Source of the DNA: Trichocoleus sp. FACHB-40
Lineage (GTDB): Bacteria > Cyanobacteriota > Cyanobacteriia > Cyanobacteriales > FACHB-T130
NCBI RefSeq assembly: GCF_014695915.1
Contig: NZ_JACJPF010000059.1
Coordinates: forward strand, 1 to 42,202
Direction of reading: 5' to 3'
Length of the DNA: 42,202 nucleotides
Shown here: in pieces, positions 28,113 to 35,932 of the stretch
How positions within the stretch are numbered: the stretch's first letter is position 1
Layout: every line of letters starts with the position of its first letter
Notes under the pieces: generated by a model
The model's database searches: none
The model's input: only the letters and a program-made list of their open reading frames with translations
Told to the model about the DNA's origin: nothing
Position numbers and translations under genes: made by a program

Positions 28113-28900
28113 TTTGCACTCACCTCAGCTGCTTCTTCTTCCCTTACCCACTCATAACCGCGAGATTCCAATTCCAACGCCAATTCTTTACCACCACTGG
28201 TAATAATTCGTCCGGCTTCCATGACGTGAACGAAATCTGGCACGATGTAATTCAGTAGTCGCTGATAGTGAGTAATCACCAGCATCGCATTCTCTGCATT
28301 TGCCAACTGATTCACACCATCCGCCACAATCTTCAGCGCGTCAATATCTAACCCTGAATCCGTTTCATCCAAAATTGCTAACTTTGGTTCTAGCAGTGCC
28401 ATTTGCAGAATCTCGTTCCGCTTCTTCTCACCACCAGAAAACCCTTCATTCACGCTGCGGCTAAGGAAAGCAGGATTCATCTTTACGACATCCAGCTTTT
28501 CATGCACCAATTCATCAAAGTCAAAAGCATCCAATTCCTCTAATCCCTCAGCCTTGCGACGGGAATTATAGGCAACTCTGAGGAAATCTACATTACTAAC
28601 CCCAGGAATTTCCAAAGGATATTGAAAAGCCAAAAATATGCCAGCCCTAGCACGTTCTTCAGCTTCCATTTCCAGAAGATTTTGCCCCCGGAAAATCACC
28701 TCACCACCCGTCACCTCATACGCCGGATGTCCAGCCAAAACCTTAGAAAAGGTGCTTTTTCCAGAACCGTTTGGTCCCATAATGGCATGGATTTCTCCCG
28801 CCTTCACTTCCAGATTCAAACCCTTAAGAATCGGAGTTTCATCAACATTTGCCGTGAGATCCCGAACTGATAGGATCACCTCACTATTTTCAATAATCAT
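28109..28900 (-). CDS. sufC: SufC, Fe-S assembly ATPase
   Basis: An ABC-type ATPase without membrane domains that drives SufBCD conformational change. Walker A is GPNGSGKST near 42-50. The ABC signature is present as [12 protein letters not shown] near 154-165, and Walker B is [14 protein letters not shown] near 174-187. The H-loop is [12 protein letters not shown]. The GSGKST plus SGGEKKRNE combination and the DSGLDID box are specific to SufC. Length 263 aa is typical. It is the second gene of the leftward operon, separated from sufB by a 174-bp spacer carrying an inverted repeat. Confidence 0.96.
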   Translation of the reverse strand: MIIENSEVILSVRDLTANVDETPILKGLNLEVKAGEIHAIMGPNGSGKSTFSKVLAGHPAYEVTGGEVIFRGQNLLEMEAEERARAGIFLAFQYPLEIPGVSNVDFLRVAYNSRRKAEGLEELDAFDFDELVHEKLDVVKMNPAFLSRSVNEGFSGGEKKRNEILQMALLEPKLAILDETDSGLDIDALKIVADGVNQLANAENAMLVITHYQRLLNYIVPDFVHVMEAGRIITSGGKELALELESRGYEWVREEEAAEVSAK

Positions 28901-29011
28901 CTTTCCTCTCTTCTTCCTTTGTGCCCTTAGCGTCTTCGCGGTTCTTATTCTATTTCAGCCTAAAAGTAGGCAATGCCCGCTTTACCTTTTTGAGTAAAGA
29001 AATTCAACCGT

Positions 29012-29064
29012 AGATAAACACAGATAAACCCGAATGATTTATCAGCGTTTGTCTGTGTTTATCT
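29012..29064. repeat. 13-bp inverted repeat in the sufB-sufC spacer
   Basis: AGATAAACACAGA at 29012-29024 is exactly mirrored by TCTGTGTTTATCT at 29052-29064, with a 27-base loop. It starts 10 bp after the sufB stop on the minus strand. No T-run follows, so it is probably a dispersed fold-back repeat (TAGATAAACACAGATAAA type) and not a full terminator. It could still act on mRNA stability or attenuation. Confidence 0.7.
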
Positions 29065-29074
29065 GTAGTTTCCT

Positions 29075-30514
29075 TTATCCCACACTGCCTTCTAACTTCA
29101 TGCTCAACAACCTATCAGCTTCAACAGCAAATTCCATCGGCAGCTGATTAAACACATCCTTACAGAAGCCGCTAATCATCATTGAAATAGCATCTTCTGC
29201 GGAAATGCCCCGCTGCGAGAAAAAGAACAGCTGTTCTTCCCCAATTTTCGAGGTAGAAGCTTCATGCTCCACTTTTCCGGTGTTATTCTGCACCTGGATA
29301 TAGGGGAAAGTATTCGCTTGGGCATTATCGCCAATCAGCATCGAGTCGCACTGAGAATAGTTTCTCGCGCCCTTTGCCTTGGGGCCAATTTTCACCAAAC
29401 CGCGATAGCTATTTGACGACTTACCTGCCGAAATCCCCTTGGAAATAATCGTGCTGCGAGTGTTTTTGCCGATATGCACCATCTTGGTTCCGGTGTCGGC
29501 TTGCTGCATATGATTCGTCAGCGCAACGGAGTAAAATTCACCCACGGAATTATCGCCAACTAGCACGCAACTTGGATACTTCCAAGTAATCGCGGAACCC
29601 GTTTCTACCTGTGTCCAAGAAATCTTAGAATTGACTCCCTGACACAGCCCGCGCTTGGTGACAAAGTTGTAAATACCACCTTTGCCGTTTTCGTCGCCGG
29701 GGTACCAGTTTTGTACCGTGGAGTATTTAATTTCAGCATTGTCGAGGGCAACCAGTTCCACTACAGCCGCGTGCAGCTGGTTGGTGTCAAACATGGGTGC
29801 TGTGCAGCCTTCCAGATATGACACAGAGCTGCCTTCTTCGGCAATAATCAGCGTGCGCTCAAACTGCCCCGTATCTCCGCTGTTGATGCGGAAGTAGGTG
29901 GAGAGTTCCATCGGGCATTTGGTGCCTTTGGGGATGTAGACGAAGGAACCATCGCTGAATACGGCTGAGTTGAGGGCGGCGAAGTAATTATCTGCTACTG
30001 GCACAACGCTGCCGAGGTACTTCTGCACCAGTTCGGGGTGTTCCCGCAAAGCTTCGGAGATGGAACAGAAGATCACGCCGTCTTTGGCTAGCTTCTCTTT
30101 AAATGTTGTGGCAACTGAAACACTATCGAAGATGGCATCTACGGCAACGTTAGACAACCTCTTCTGCTCTGAAAGCGAAATCCCTAGCTTCTCGTAGGCT
30201 TCTAACAAAGTTGGATCGACTTCATCGAGGCTACCCAGCTTTTTGGGCTTTTGCTTCGGCGCGGAGTAGTAGATGATGTCTTGGTAGTCAATAGCCGGAT
30301 ACTTGACATGAGGCCAAGTTGGTTCTGTCATCTTCAGCCATTGCCGATAGGCTTTGAGGCGAAACTCTAGCATGAACTCCGGTTCTTCTTTCTTGGCGGA
30401 GATCAGGCGAACAACGTCCTCACTAAGTCCGCGAGGAATGCTATCTGTTTCAATGTCTGTGACAAAGCCGTATTTATAGGGCTGATTGACTAAGGTTTTA
30501 ACGCTAGCAGTCAT
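29075..30514 (-). CDS. sufB: SufB, Fe-S scaffold subunit
   Basis: The 479-aa scaffold on which the nascent cluster is built. It begins with [20 protein letters not shown], and [18 protein letters not shown] follows at about 45-62. The beta-helix core contains [20 protein letters not shown] and [24 protein letters not shown]-type C-terminal residues include [19 protein letters not shown] and [21 protein letters not shown] (key residues E, H and the cysteine in SQCDS). It is the first gene of sufBCDS and diverges from sufR across 189 bp. Confidence 0.96.
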   Translation of the reverse strand: MTASVKTLVNQPYKYGFVTDIETDSIPRGLSEDVVRLISAKKEEPEFMLEFRLKAYRQWLKMTEPTWPHVKYPAIDYQDIIYYSAPKQKPKKLGSLDEVDPTLLEAYEKLGISLSEQKRLSNVAVDAIFDSVSVATTFKEKLAKDGVIFCSISEALREHPELVQKYLGSVVPVADNYFAALNSAVFSDGSFVYIPKGTKCPMELSTYFRINSGDTGQFERTLIIAEEGSSVSYLEGCTAPMFDTNQLHAAVVELVALDNAEIKYSTVQNWYPGDENGKGGIYNFVTKRGLCQGVNSKISWTQVETGSAITWKYPSCVLVGDNSVGEFYSVALTNHMQQADTGTKMVHIGKNTRSTIISKGISAGKSSNSYRGLVKIGPKAKGARNYSQCDSMLIGDNAQANTFPYIQVQNNTGKVEHEASTSKIGEEQLFFFSQRGISAEDAISMMISGFCKDVFNQLPMEFAVEADRLLSMKLEGSVG

Positions 30515-30621
30515 TGATTAAGTGTTCTCTCGTGTTGTGGACAAACTCTGGTGGCTGGCAGGCGGGGGGCATGGGCGTCCAGAGTAGATCGCCCAGTCAA
30601 ACTGCATTTACAATAGTAAAA

Positions 30622-30635
30622 CAACATCTGTGTTG
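30622..30635. promoter_or_regulatory. Probable SufR operator 1, CAAC-N6-GTTG
   Basis: CAAC-ATCTGT-GTTG is a perfect inverted repeat in the sufB-sufR spacer, 82 bp upstream of the sufR start. SufR of Synechocystis is reported to bind CAAC-N6-GTTG elements in the same divergent region, repressing sufBCDS and itself while its Fe-S cluster is present. The match in sequence, spacing and place is direct; binding is inferred. Confidence 0.8.
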
Positions 30636-30662
30636 CTTTATTTCTATTTTAGGGTACTTTAG

Positions 30663-30676
30663 CAACTAGGATGTTG
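30663..30676. promoter_or_regulatory. Probable SufR operator 2, CAAC-N6-GTTG
   Basis: CAAC-TAGGAT-GTTG is a second perfect copy, 41 bp from the first (four helical turns) and 28 bp before the sufR ATG. Its closeness to the start fits autorepression of sufR, while operator 1 would be nearer the sufB promoter. AAGGAG at about 30687-30692 downstream serves as the sufR ribosome site. Confidence 0.8.
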
Positions 30677-30703
30677 TCAAAGTCCTAAGGAGATTTTCTG
30701 ACA

Positions 30704-31348
30704 ATGACGATGGCGATCGCTAAGCAGCCTTCCACTAAGCAGGACATCTTGCAACATTTACTCAAAATAGGTCAAGCCTCGGCGCAGGAGTTAGCGGATG
30801 CTTTGGAGATCAGCCCACAGGCGATCCGCCGCCATCTCAAGGATTTGGAGACGGAAGGGTTGATTATACATCAACAGGTGCAAGCGGGGATGGGACGACC
30901 ACAGCACGTTTATCAGCTGAGTCAAGAGGGACGCGATCGCTTCCCCAGCCGTTACGGAGAGTTTGCGGTTGATTTTCTTGACACCTTGACAGAAACGCTG
31001 GGTTATGAGCAAGCTAGCTCTGTCTTGCGAAAGCACTGGGAACGCAAGGCGAAGGAATACCGAGAACGACTGAGTGAGGGAAATTTACGCGATCGCGTTG
31101 CCAAATTGGTCGAACTCCGCAAAGCTGAAGGTTACATGGCAGAGTGGTATCCCGTACAGGAAAGCGATTGTCAGTTTATCCTGACAGAACATAACTGCGC
31201 GATTTCCCATGTCGCCTCATCTTTCCCCAGCGTTTGCGGTCACGAGTTAGAAATGTTTGCCGCTGCCCTGCAAAATTGTAAAGTAGAACGAACGCACTGG
31301 ATTGTTAATGGAGAACATCGGTGCGGTTATTTAATTAAGGAACAGTAA
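30704..31348 (+). CDS. sufR: SufR, Fe-S-sensing transcriptional repressor
   Basis: An N-terminal DeoR/ArsR-like winged helix (about 10-70: KQDILQHLLKIGQASAQELA, SPQAIRRHLKDLETEGLI) is followed by a C-terminal domain with clustered cysteines: ESDCQFILTEHNC, FPSVCGHELEMF, QNCKVERTHW and HRCGYLI. The C-x12-C-x13-C-x14-C-type series is characteristic of SufR and binds a 4Fe-4S cluster. It represses the sufBCDS operon until iron or oxidative stress destroys the cluster. The ATG at 30704 follows AAGGAG. Two tiny genes follow within 13 bp each, so sufR is probably the first gene of a three-gene transcript. Confidence 0.95.
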   Translation: MTMAIAKQPSTKQDILQHLLKIGQASAQELADALEISPQAIRRHLKDLETEGLIIHQQVQAGMGRPQHVYQLSQEGRDRFPSRYGEFAVDFLDTLTETLGYEQASSVLRKHWERKAKEYRERLSEGNLRDRVAKLVELRKAEGYMAEWYPVQESDCQFILTEHNCAISHVASSFPSVCGHELEMFAAALQNCKVERTHWIVNGEHRCGYLIKEQ

Positions 31349-31360
31349 CTAATAATACTT

Positions 31361-31618
31361 ATGACTCAATCACAGCAACCATCAGAACAATTTTTGACAT
31401 ACGAAGAAGCGGTTAAGGTAGACGCAGCACTGCTTCAAACCCATGAAAAGTTTTTGACGAGATTAACAATTTCATCCTTAAGAGTGTTGAAGCACATCGC
31501 CGAGGAGTACGGCGTTGCTATTGAAGAATTAACACCTGAACAAATAATTTCCTGGTTTGAAAATGATGCAAAAATTAGGCAAGAACAAGGAAGCGAAGCA
31601 GCATTTTTGAAGTGGTAA
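31361..31618 (+). CDS. Small hypothetical protein downstream of sufR
   Basis: An 85-aa, mostly helical, acidic protein without cysteines or signal sequence. It begins MTQSQQPSEQFLTYEEAVKV and contains LRVLKHIAEEYGVAIEELT, which could form a short helix-turn-helix-like region, followed by PEQIISWFENDAKIRQEQG. I do not recognise a family. It starts 12 bp after sufR and ends 10 bp before the HicB-like gene, so it is likely co-transcribed with both. A link to Fe-S regulation or to the HicB-like gene is possible but unproven. Confidence 0.65.
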   Translation: MTQSQQPSEQFLTYEEAVKVDAALLQTHEKFLTRLTISSLRVLKHIAEEYGVAIEELTPEQIISWFENDAKIRQEQGSEAAFLKW

Positions 31619-31628
31619 AATCCTAAAA

Positions 31629-31850
31629 ATGAGCAGACAATTTAACGTAAGTATTGAGCGTGATTTTGAGGGTTACTTTGTTGCTTCCGTGCCAAGTCTT
31701 CCTGGTTGCCATACGCAAGCAAAATCTTTAGATGAACTCATGGAGCGCATTCGAGAAGCCATCGAGATTTGTTTAGAAGTCGAAGAAGACACAGCAGAGC
31801 CGCTGGAATTCGTTGGCGTTCAAAGAGTTTTGGTTGAGGAAGGAGTTTAG
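31629..31850 (+). CDS. HicB-like antitoxin domain protein, no HicA partner seen
   Basis: The 73-aa protein shows the HicB fold pattern: FNVSIERDFEGYFVASVPSL, then PGCHTQAKSLDELMERIREA. The P-x-L-P-G-C-x-T-x-G/A core and the following helix with EAIEICLE are the family signature. Complete HicB antitoxins usually carry a DNA-binding tail, absent here, and pair with a 60-80-aa HicA. No HicA-like frame (with GSH.xF motif) lies on either side: upstream is the 85-aa gene and downstream a palindrome and a convergent gene. It may be a solitary HicB-domain regulator. Confidence 0.8.
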   Translation: MSRQFNVSIERDFEGYFVASVPSLPGCHTQAKSLDELMERIREAIEICLEVEEDTAEPLEFVGVQRVLVEEGV

Positions 31851-31854
31851 GACG

Positions 31855-31880
31855 TTGTGGAGAGCGATCGCTCTCCACAA
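31855..31880. terminator. 26-bp perfect palindrome centred on a HIP1 site
   Basis: The palindrome TTGTGGAGAGCGA/TCGCTCTCCACAA is perfect over 26 bp and has GCGATCGC at its centre. It begins 5 bp after the HicB-like stop and lies 38 bp beyond the stop of the convergent gene at 31918. A bidirectional hairpin terminator is plausible, although no T-run follows on the plus strand. Confidence 0.6.
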
Positions 31881-31917
31881 AACCAGCGCGATCGCCGCTA
31901 CCGCTGAGCCTAGCGTG

Positions 31918-33099
31918 CTAAGTCAGTATAGCGATCCAGGTACCTGCATTTTCGGCGTACCAACGGGCTTGGGCTAATACCTCAGAGGCTTTCTCTTTCT
32001 GTCCTATTGCGGCATACTTGACGGCAACAGAAGCTAGACCCTCGGCTTTTTCAGTATCGCTATAGATTGTTTTGGCGACCCGAACAGCTTCATCTAATAT
32101 TTTTGAGACTTTTTCCTTGTCCGCTTGTTCTGTAGACAGGTCAATGATTTTATCCAAAGCATTTCCTTTTAAATATGCACTGTCTATCTTTTTGGCAGAC
32201 TTAAGGGCTTGGTCGTATTGCTTTGCTTCCGCATATTTGACAGCGTTCTGAGCAAACTTATCGTCACCAAGATAGTATTTTTCTGCGTTTGAATAGGAAA
32301 ATCCAGGGGGGAAGGAGCTATCGATTTCTGTATATCGCCTATCGATATCGGACAGCACAGCAACTTTAGCAGATTGATTCTTTTCTGCTTGAGCGGCTGC
32401 ACGGGCTTGAGCTAATACCTCTAAGGTTTTATCCTCTGGGACTATTAATCTCAGATCTAATTTCATGTATTTAACTGCAACCTCGCTCAAAGCCCTAGCT
32501 TTTCCTGCACCATCGGGCATAACTTTAGCAGCCTGAAGTGCTTGCTCGTATTGTTGGGCTTCTGCATAATCTTGATTAATTTTAGACAGGAAAACGGCTT
32601 TAGCAGATTCATCCAGAGCTACTTCGGTGCCTATACCGTATTGGAATGACCTATCTGTAGCTTTTTGAGTGACTTCACGGGCTTGGGCTAATATCTCTGA
32701 AGCTTTATTCTTTTGCCCTAGTAATAGGTAGATGACTGCAAGCTCTCTTAAATACCTAATTTTGACACTGTTATTATTTGGTATCAGTTTGGCAGCTTGA
32801 AGTGCTTGATCGTATTGTTGGGCTTGCACAGATTGTTTAACAATCTCAGACAACGCATTTTGTTTTGAAACCTCATTGTCTGTGCTTTTGGCTCTATCAA
32901 AAGCTTGGGCTAATATCTCTGAAGCTTTATCCTTTTGTCCCGCTTCCGCATACTTGGCTGCAACCTTAGCCATCGCTGCGGCTTGGTCGTTTAGGCGATG
33001 GTCTCGCACCAGAGGCAAAGGTACCAAAGAAGATACTATAGTTATTGCTATTACAATCGCTACTGGTGGGCTAATTAGATTTCTTAATTTGATTTTCAT
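31918..33099 (-). CDS. TPR-like alpha-helical repeat protein with N-terminal membrane anchor
   Basis: A 393-aa protein. Residues 10-32 form a hydrophobic segment (PPVAIVIAITIVSSLVPLPL), followed by degenerate helical repeats. The phrase Q-K-x-K-A-S-E-(I/V)-L-A-Q-A recurs near 58, 129 and 375. YDQAL or YEQALQAAK recurs near 95, 187 and 297. Alternation of the two suggests paired TPR-like helices in about five units. It is likely exported or membrane-tethered with the repeats outside the cytoplasm, acting as a protein scaffold. Function unknown. It is convergent with the sufR-HicB run. Confidence 0.7.
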   Translation of the reverse strand: MKIKLRNLISPPVAIVIAITIVSSLVPLPLVRDHRLNDQAAAMAKVAAKYAEAGQKDKASEILAQAFDRAKSTDNEVSKQNALSEIVKQSVQAQQYDQALQAAKLIPNNNSVKIRYLRELAVIYLLLGQKNKASEILAQAREVTQKATDRSFQYGIGTEVALDESAKAVFLSKINQDYAEAQQYEQALQAAKVMPDGAGKARALSEVAVKYMKLDLRLIVPEDKTLEVLAQARAAAQAEKNQSAKVAVLSDIDRRYTEIDSSFPPGFSYSNAEKYYLGDDKFAQNAVKYAEAKQYDQALKSAKKIDSAYLKGNALDKIIDLSTEQADKEKVSKILDEAVRVAKTIYSDTEKAEGLASVAVKYAAIGQKEKASEVLAQARWYAENAGTWIAILT

Positions 33100-33327
33100 A
33101 GGCTGTTTGATCTATTTACTGTAGGGTATAACGTTTACTCAATCTTGACAGTTCTTTGTTTAATACCCCAGAAAGTCTTAAGCTCTACTATTCACTGGGT
33201 TGATGTGAGCAGTATTTATGGCGGCTGGGGAGGCGATCACTACTTTTTCAACAACGCGATCGCTTCTGAAATACTCCTGAAACTCCAAAACTAGGGTTAG
33301 ATTTAACCACAGCAGGTGGGCTATAGT

Positions 33328-33495
33328 ATGAAACACTCACAAGTGCGGGAATTCCAGAAGCAAGTGATTGTACCTCTACAAACCCAGCGCGATCGCATTC
33401 TCCCCAAATTTACCCAGATCAAAACCAGCCTAGAATGTGACTACTGCGCGATCGCAACACAAGGGGTGGAATATGAAGCAAATAGCAGTGAGTGA
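33328..33495 (+). CDS. Possible 55-aa small ORF ahead of the antitoxin gene
   Basis: An ATG at 33328 opens a 55-aa frame (MKHSQVREFQKQVIVPLQTQ...) ending at 33495, overlapping the antitoxin start at 33473 by 23 bp. There is no clear ribosome site (GGTGGG is 11-16 bp upstream) and no recognised family. The 3' third reads across HIP1 sequence and may be accidental. The rest of the 33100-33472 spacer shows a T-rich stretch and several HIP1 sites, but no other gene. Confidence 0.3.
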   Translation: MKHSQVREFQKQVIVPLQTQRDRILPKFTQIKTSLECDYCAIATQGVEYEANSSE

Positions 33496-33865
33496 ATTAC
33501 AGGAGAAAGCAGCCAATTACCTGACGGGTAGCGAAGCTTTGGCAATAGAACATGATGGCGAAGTCGTAGGATACTATTACCCCAAGAAGCGGACAAAGCA
33601 GGAAGAACTCAACTGCAAACTAGATCGCTTGGGTGAGTTGGTTAATAAAGCCTTGGCTGAAACTGGCATGACTGAAGACGAATTTGCTGACTTTTTTGAC
33701 CTAAGTAAGTTTAAGAACCGCATAAAGCAGGAAGAAGTCGAACGCGCTGTTAAGCAATTGCGTGAGACGGTAGATCGGGTACTGGCTCAAACTGGCATGA
33801 CTGAGGACGAATTAGCTGATATTTTTGATACAAGTAAGCCGTTTCCCTATGATTCTGATAGTTGA
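33473..33865 (+). CDS. Antitoxin with a duplicated C-terminal module (partner of a lost PIN toxin)
   Basis: I chose the ATG at 33473 (after AAGGGGTGG) over 33437. The 130-aa protein opens MKQIAVSELQEKAANYLTGS and continues EALAIEHDGEVVGYYYPKK, like the antitoxins paired with PIN toxins in cyanobacteria. The C-terminal toxin-binding module is present twice: LGELVNKALAETGMTEDEFA, then LRETVDRVLAQTGMTEDELA, each followed by D-x-F-D-x-SK. A single module is usual. The end overlaps an ATG opening a PIN-like stub at 33849. It may be an orphan antitoxin or a DNA-binding regulator. Confidence 0.72.
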   Translation: MKQIAVSELQEKAANYLTGSEALAIEHDGEVVGYYYPKKRTKQEELNCKLDRLGELVNKALAETGMTEDEFADFFDLSKFKNRIKQEEVERAVKQLRETVDRVLAQTGMTEDELADIFDTSKPFPYDSDS

Positions 33866-33890
33866 CGCTAAACTCTTTGAGGCTAGATAA
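33849..33890 (+). pseudogene. PIN-domain toxin stub
   Basis: The frame MILIVDAKLFEAR-stop starts inside the last codons of the antitoxin (17-bp overlap), the normal arrangement for such pairs. MILIVDAN..LF is how many PIN toxins begin, with the Asp at position 6 being the first catalytic acid. The frame stops after 13 residues. The following DNA to 33961 shows no PIN-like continuation that I can follow, so the toxin seems to have been deleted almost completely. Confidence 0.5.
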
Positions 33891-33961
33891 GGGTGCGCGT
33901 AAAAACATCATTATCCCAAAGGTGGTTGTATCCTTAACTCAGATAATCGGAGAAAACTACC

Positions 33962-34600
33962 TTGAGTCTAAAGCTTTATTTCCTCCGCCACGGACAGACA
34001 GACCGCAGCCGAGACAATGTTTTCTGCGGTTCCATAGATCCAGATTTGACAGCAGATGGTGTAGAAATGGCAAAAGCTTTTGCTGCTGCTTATCGTTCCC
34101 TACCCTGGAGTGCTATTTTTTGTAGTCCGATGCGGCGTACCGTAGCAACTGCAAAACCGCTGTGTGAAGCTGTGGGGATGCAGATGGAATTGCGGGACGG
34201 TTTGAAAGAGATTAACTATGGCAAGTGGGAAGGAAAAACTGTAGAAACAGTTAACCGCGAGTATCACGATGATTATATTCGCTGGACTGCCGATCCGGCT
34301 TGGTATCCGCCGACTGAGGGAGAATTAGCGGTAGCGATCGCTCACCGTTCTTTACAAGTGATTGAAGAAATCAAGCAGCAGTTTAACAACGGCAATGTTT
34401 TGATTGTTGCACACAAAGCTACTATCCGGATTATGCTGTGTAGTTTGCTGGGAATTGATGTTGGACGCTTTCGCTTTCGCTTGGGATGTCCGGTGGGTTC
34501 GGTCAGTATAGTAGAGTTTGGCGCTCATGGGCCGTTACTTCATGCTTTAAGCGATCGCATTCATTTGGATGAGCGTTTGCGTACCTTACCAGGTACATGA
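33962..34600 (+). CDS. Histidine phosphatase family protein (phosphoglycerate-mutase-like)
   Basis: A TTG start at 33962 with GGAG 9 bp upstream places the catalytic motif at the very N-terminus: LYFLRHGQTDRSRDN, with the phospho-accepting His in RHG. The second acid/base region appears as LKEINYGKWEGKTVE, and the distal VLIVAHKATIRIML supplies the second catalytic His. Length 212 aa fits CobC/GpmB-type phosphatases. In cyanobacteria such proteins may dephosphorylate phosphoserine or alpha-ribazole phosphate; substrate cannot be read here. Confidence 0.87.
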   Translation: MSLKLYFLRHGQTDRSRDNVFCGSIDPDLTADGVEMAKAFAAAYRSLPWSAIFCSPMRRTVATAKPLCEAVGMQMELRDGLKEINYGKWEGKTVETVNREYHDDYIRWTADPAWYPPTEGELAVAIAHRSLQVIEEIKQQFNNGNVLIVAHKATIRIMLCSLLGIDVGRFRFRLGCPVGSVSIVEFGAHGPLLHALSDRIHLDERLRTLPGT

Positions 34601-34629
34601 TTTGTTTGTAAATTACCTAGCAATGTTCG

Positions 34630-34765
34630 TAATCGCGGCTATACAAACAAAGTTTGCCTATGTGCTTACGCGCACCCTACGCCTCCGCAGATTTTAGCAT
34701 TAAAACCTGCGGAGGCAGGTTTCGTCTGTGTAGCCGCGATTTCCCTTCGCCAAGGCATATTAGTG
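34630..34765. repeat. Palindrome-rich repeat related to that at 25111-25325
   Basis: GCGGCTATACAAACAAAGTT on the left is the reverse complement of the right end of the 25.2-kb copy (TTTGTATAGCCGC). TGTGTAGCCGCGAT...TTCGCCAAGG on the right matches its direct strand. Inside are AACCTGCGGAGGCAGGTT and a related CTACGCCTCCGCAG stretch. It fills the spacer between the phosphatase and the hydrolase gene, and no gene is contained. Confidence 0.65.
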
Positions 34766-34780
34766 TAAGATATTTTCTCC

Positions 34781-35908
34781 ATGAATCCGACAATTCTTAC
34801 AATTCCAATTCAGCAACTTGCTTCAGGCGATCGCTTATCGATTCAAGTTTATAAGTTCATCGGTGCTAACCCTGGTAAAAAGGCATATTTACAAGCTAAT
34901 CTGCACGGTGCAGAAATTGTTGGAAATGCCGTTATTCAGCAAATTATTGAATTTTTACTAACAATAGATGACACGCAGTTGCACGGTGAAATTTGGTTGG
35001 TTCCCGTCTGCAACCCAGTCAGCACCAATCAGCGGACTCATTATTTTTCCACTGGTCGGTACAATCCCAGTGATGGCAAAGATTGGAATCGCATCTTTTG
35101 GGACTTTGAAAAAGAATGTGATGATTTAGAAGAATTTGCGAAATCTCACATCCATCTTGAGATTGATGCTATACGGAAGGAATATTTTAAACGTATTAAA
35201 ACAAGTTTTGACAAGCTTTTAGAAAAAATAAACTCTCCCAGTGGAGTACCATTTAATGAACGATACCGCTATCAACTACAATCTTTATGTATCGATGCAG
35301 ATTATGTAATTGATATCCACAGTTCCTCTAATCAAGCTATAGATTATTTGTATGGCTTCTGGCGTAGAGAAGAAAGTGCTAAATATTTTATTCTAGATTA
35401 TGGGATTTTACTAGACGAATATGATGGAGATGCTTTTGATGAAGCATTTATCAAGCCGTGGTTAGCGCTGGAAGATCAGCTGGAAAAGCTGGGAAACAAA
35501 ATCAGATTTGATATAGACTCTTGGACACTGGAACTGGGTTCGGGAATGCAAATGAATCCAGAGTCGGTAACGAAAGGAGTTCGAGGAATCAAAAATTACT
35601 TGGCACAAAAAGGTATGTTAGCAATTTCCGACTTTCCGTTGTCTGAAACTGCATCTGAGAAAATAACTTTTGTGTCCAAAAGTAGGATTATCAAATACTA
35701 TGCTCCAGTAGGGGGCATGATTCAAGCACGAGTTGCGCTGGGTACTTCAGTAAAGGCTGGAGACAAACTTTACCAGGTTATAAATTTTAACAAACAAAAC
35801 GAGTTCCCGATAGTGATTGATATCTGTGCTGAAAAAGCTGGTTTAGTGTTTGATGTCTCGACAAATCATGCGGTTAACGAAGGAGAATATGTATTATCAG
35901 TGATGTAG
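34781..35908 (+). CDS. Succinylglutamate desuccinylase/aspartoacylase family hydrolase
   Basis: A zinc carboxypeptidase-fold enzyme of 375 aa. The zinc ligands are visible as LHGAEIVGN (H-x2-E) near residue 40 and VIDIHSSSN (third ligand His) near 188. STNQRTHYFSTGRYN and GKDWNRIFWD fit the substrate-binding region. The C-terminal part (YAPVGGMIQARVALGTSVKA) is a small beta domain seen in AstE_AspA proteins. Such enzymes deacylate N-acyl amino acids; the substrate here is unknown. It ends directly before era, with no spacer. Confidence 0.83.
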   Translation: MNPTILTIPIQQLASGDRLSIQVYKFIGANPGKKAYLQANLHGAEIVGNAVIQQIIEFLLTIDDTQLHGEIWLVPVCNPVSTNQRTHYFSTGRYNPSDGKDWNRIFWDFEKECDDLEEFAKSHIHLEIDAIRKEYFKRIKTSFDKLLEKINSPSGVPFNERYRYQLQSLCIDADYVIDIHSSSNQAIDYLYGFWRREESAKYFILDYGILLDEYDGDAFDEAFIKPWLALEDQLEKLGNKIRFDIDSWTLELGSGMQMNPESVTKGVRGIKNYLAQKGMLAISDFPLSETASEKITFVSKSRIIKYYAPVGGMIQARVALGTSVKAGDKLYQVINFNKQNEFPIVIDICAEKAGLVFDVSTNHAVNEGEYVLSVM

Positions 35909-35932
35909 GTGTTCTCAAGAAACGCACGCATC

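Noticed and set aside
30622-30676. A single long stem formed between the two CAAC/GTTG elements
   Set aside because: Each element is self-symmetric and the six-base centres differ, so paired operators explain the pattern better than one RNA stem.
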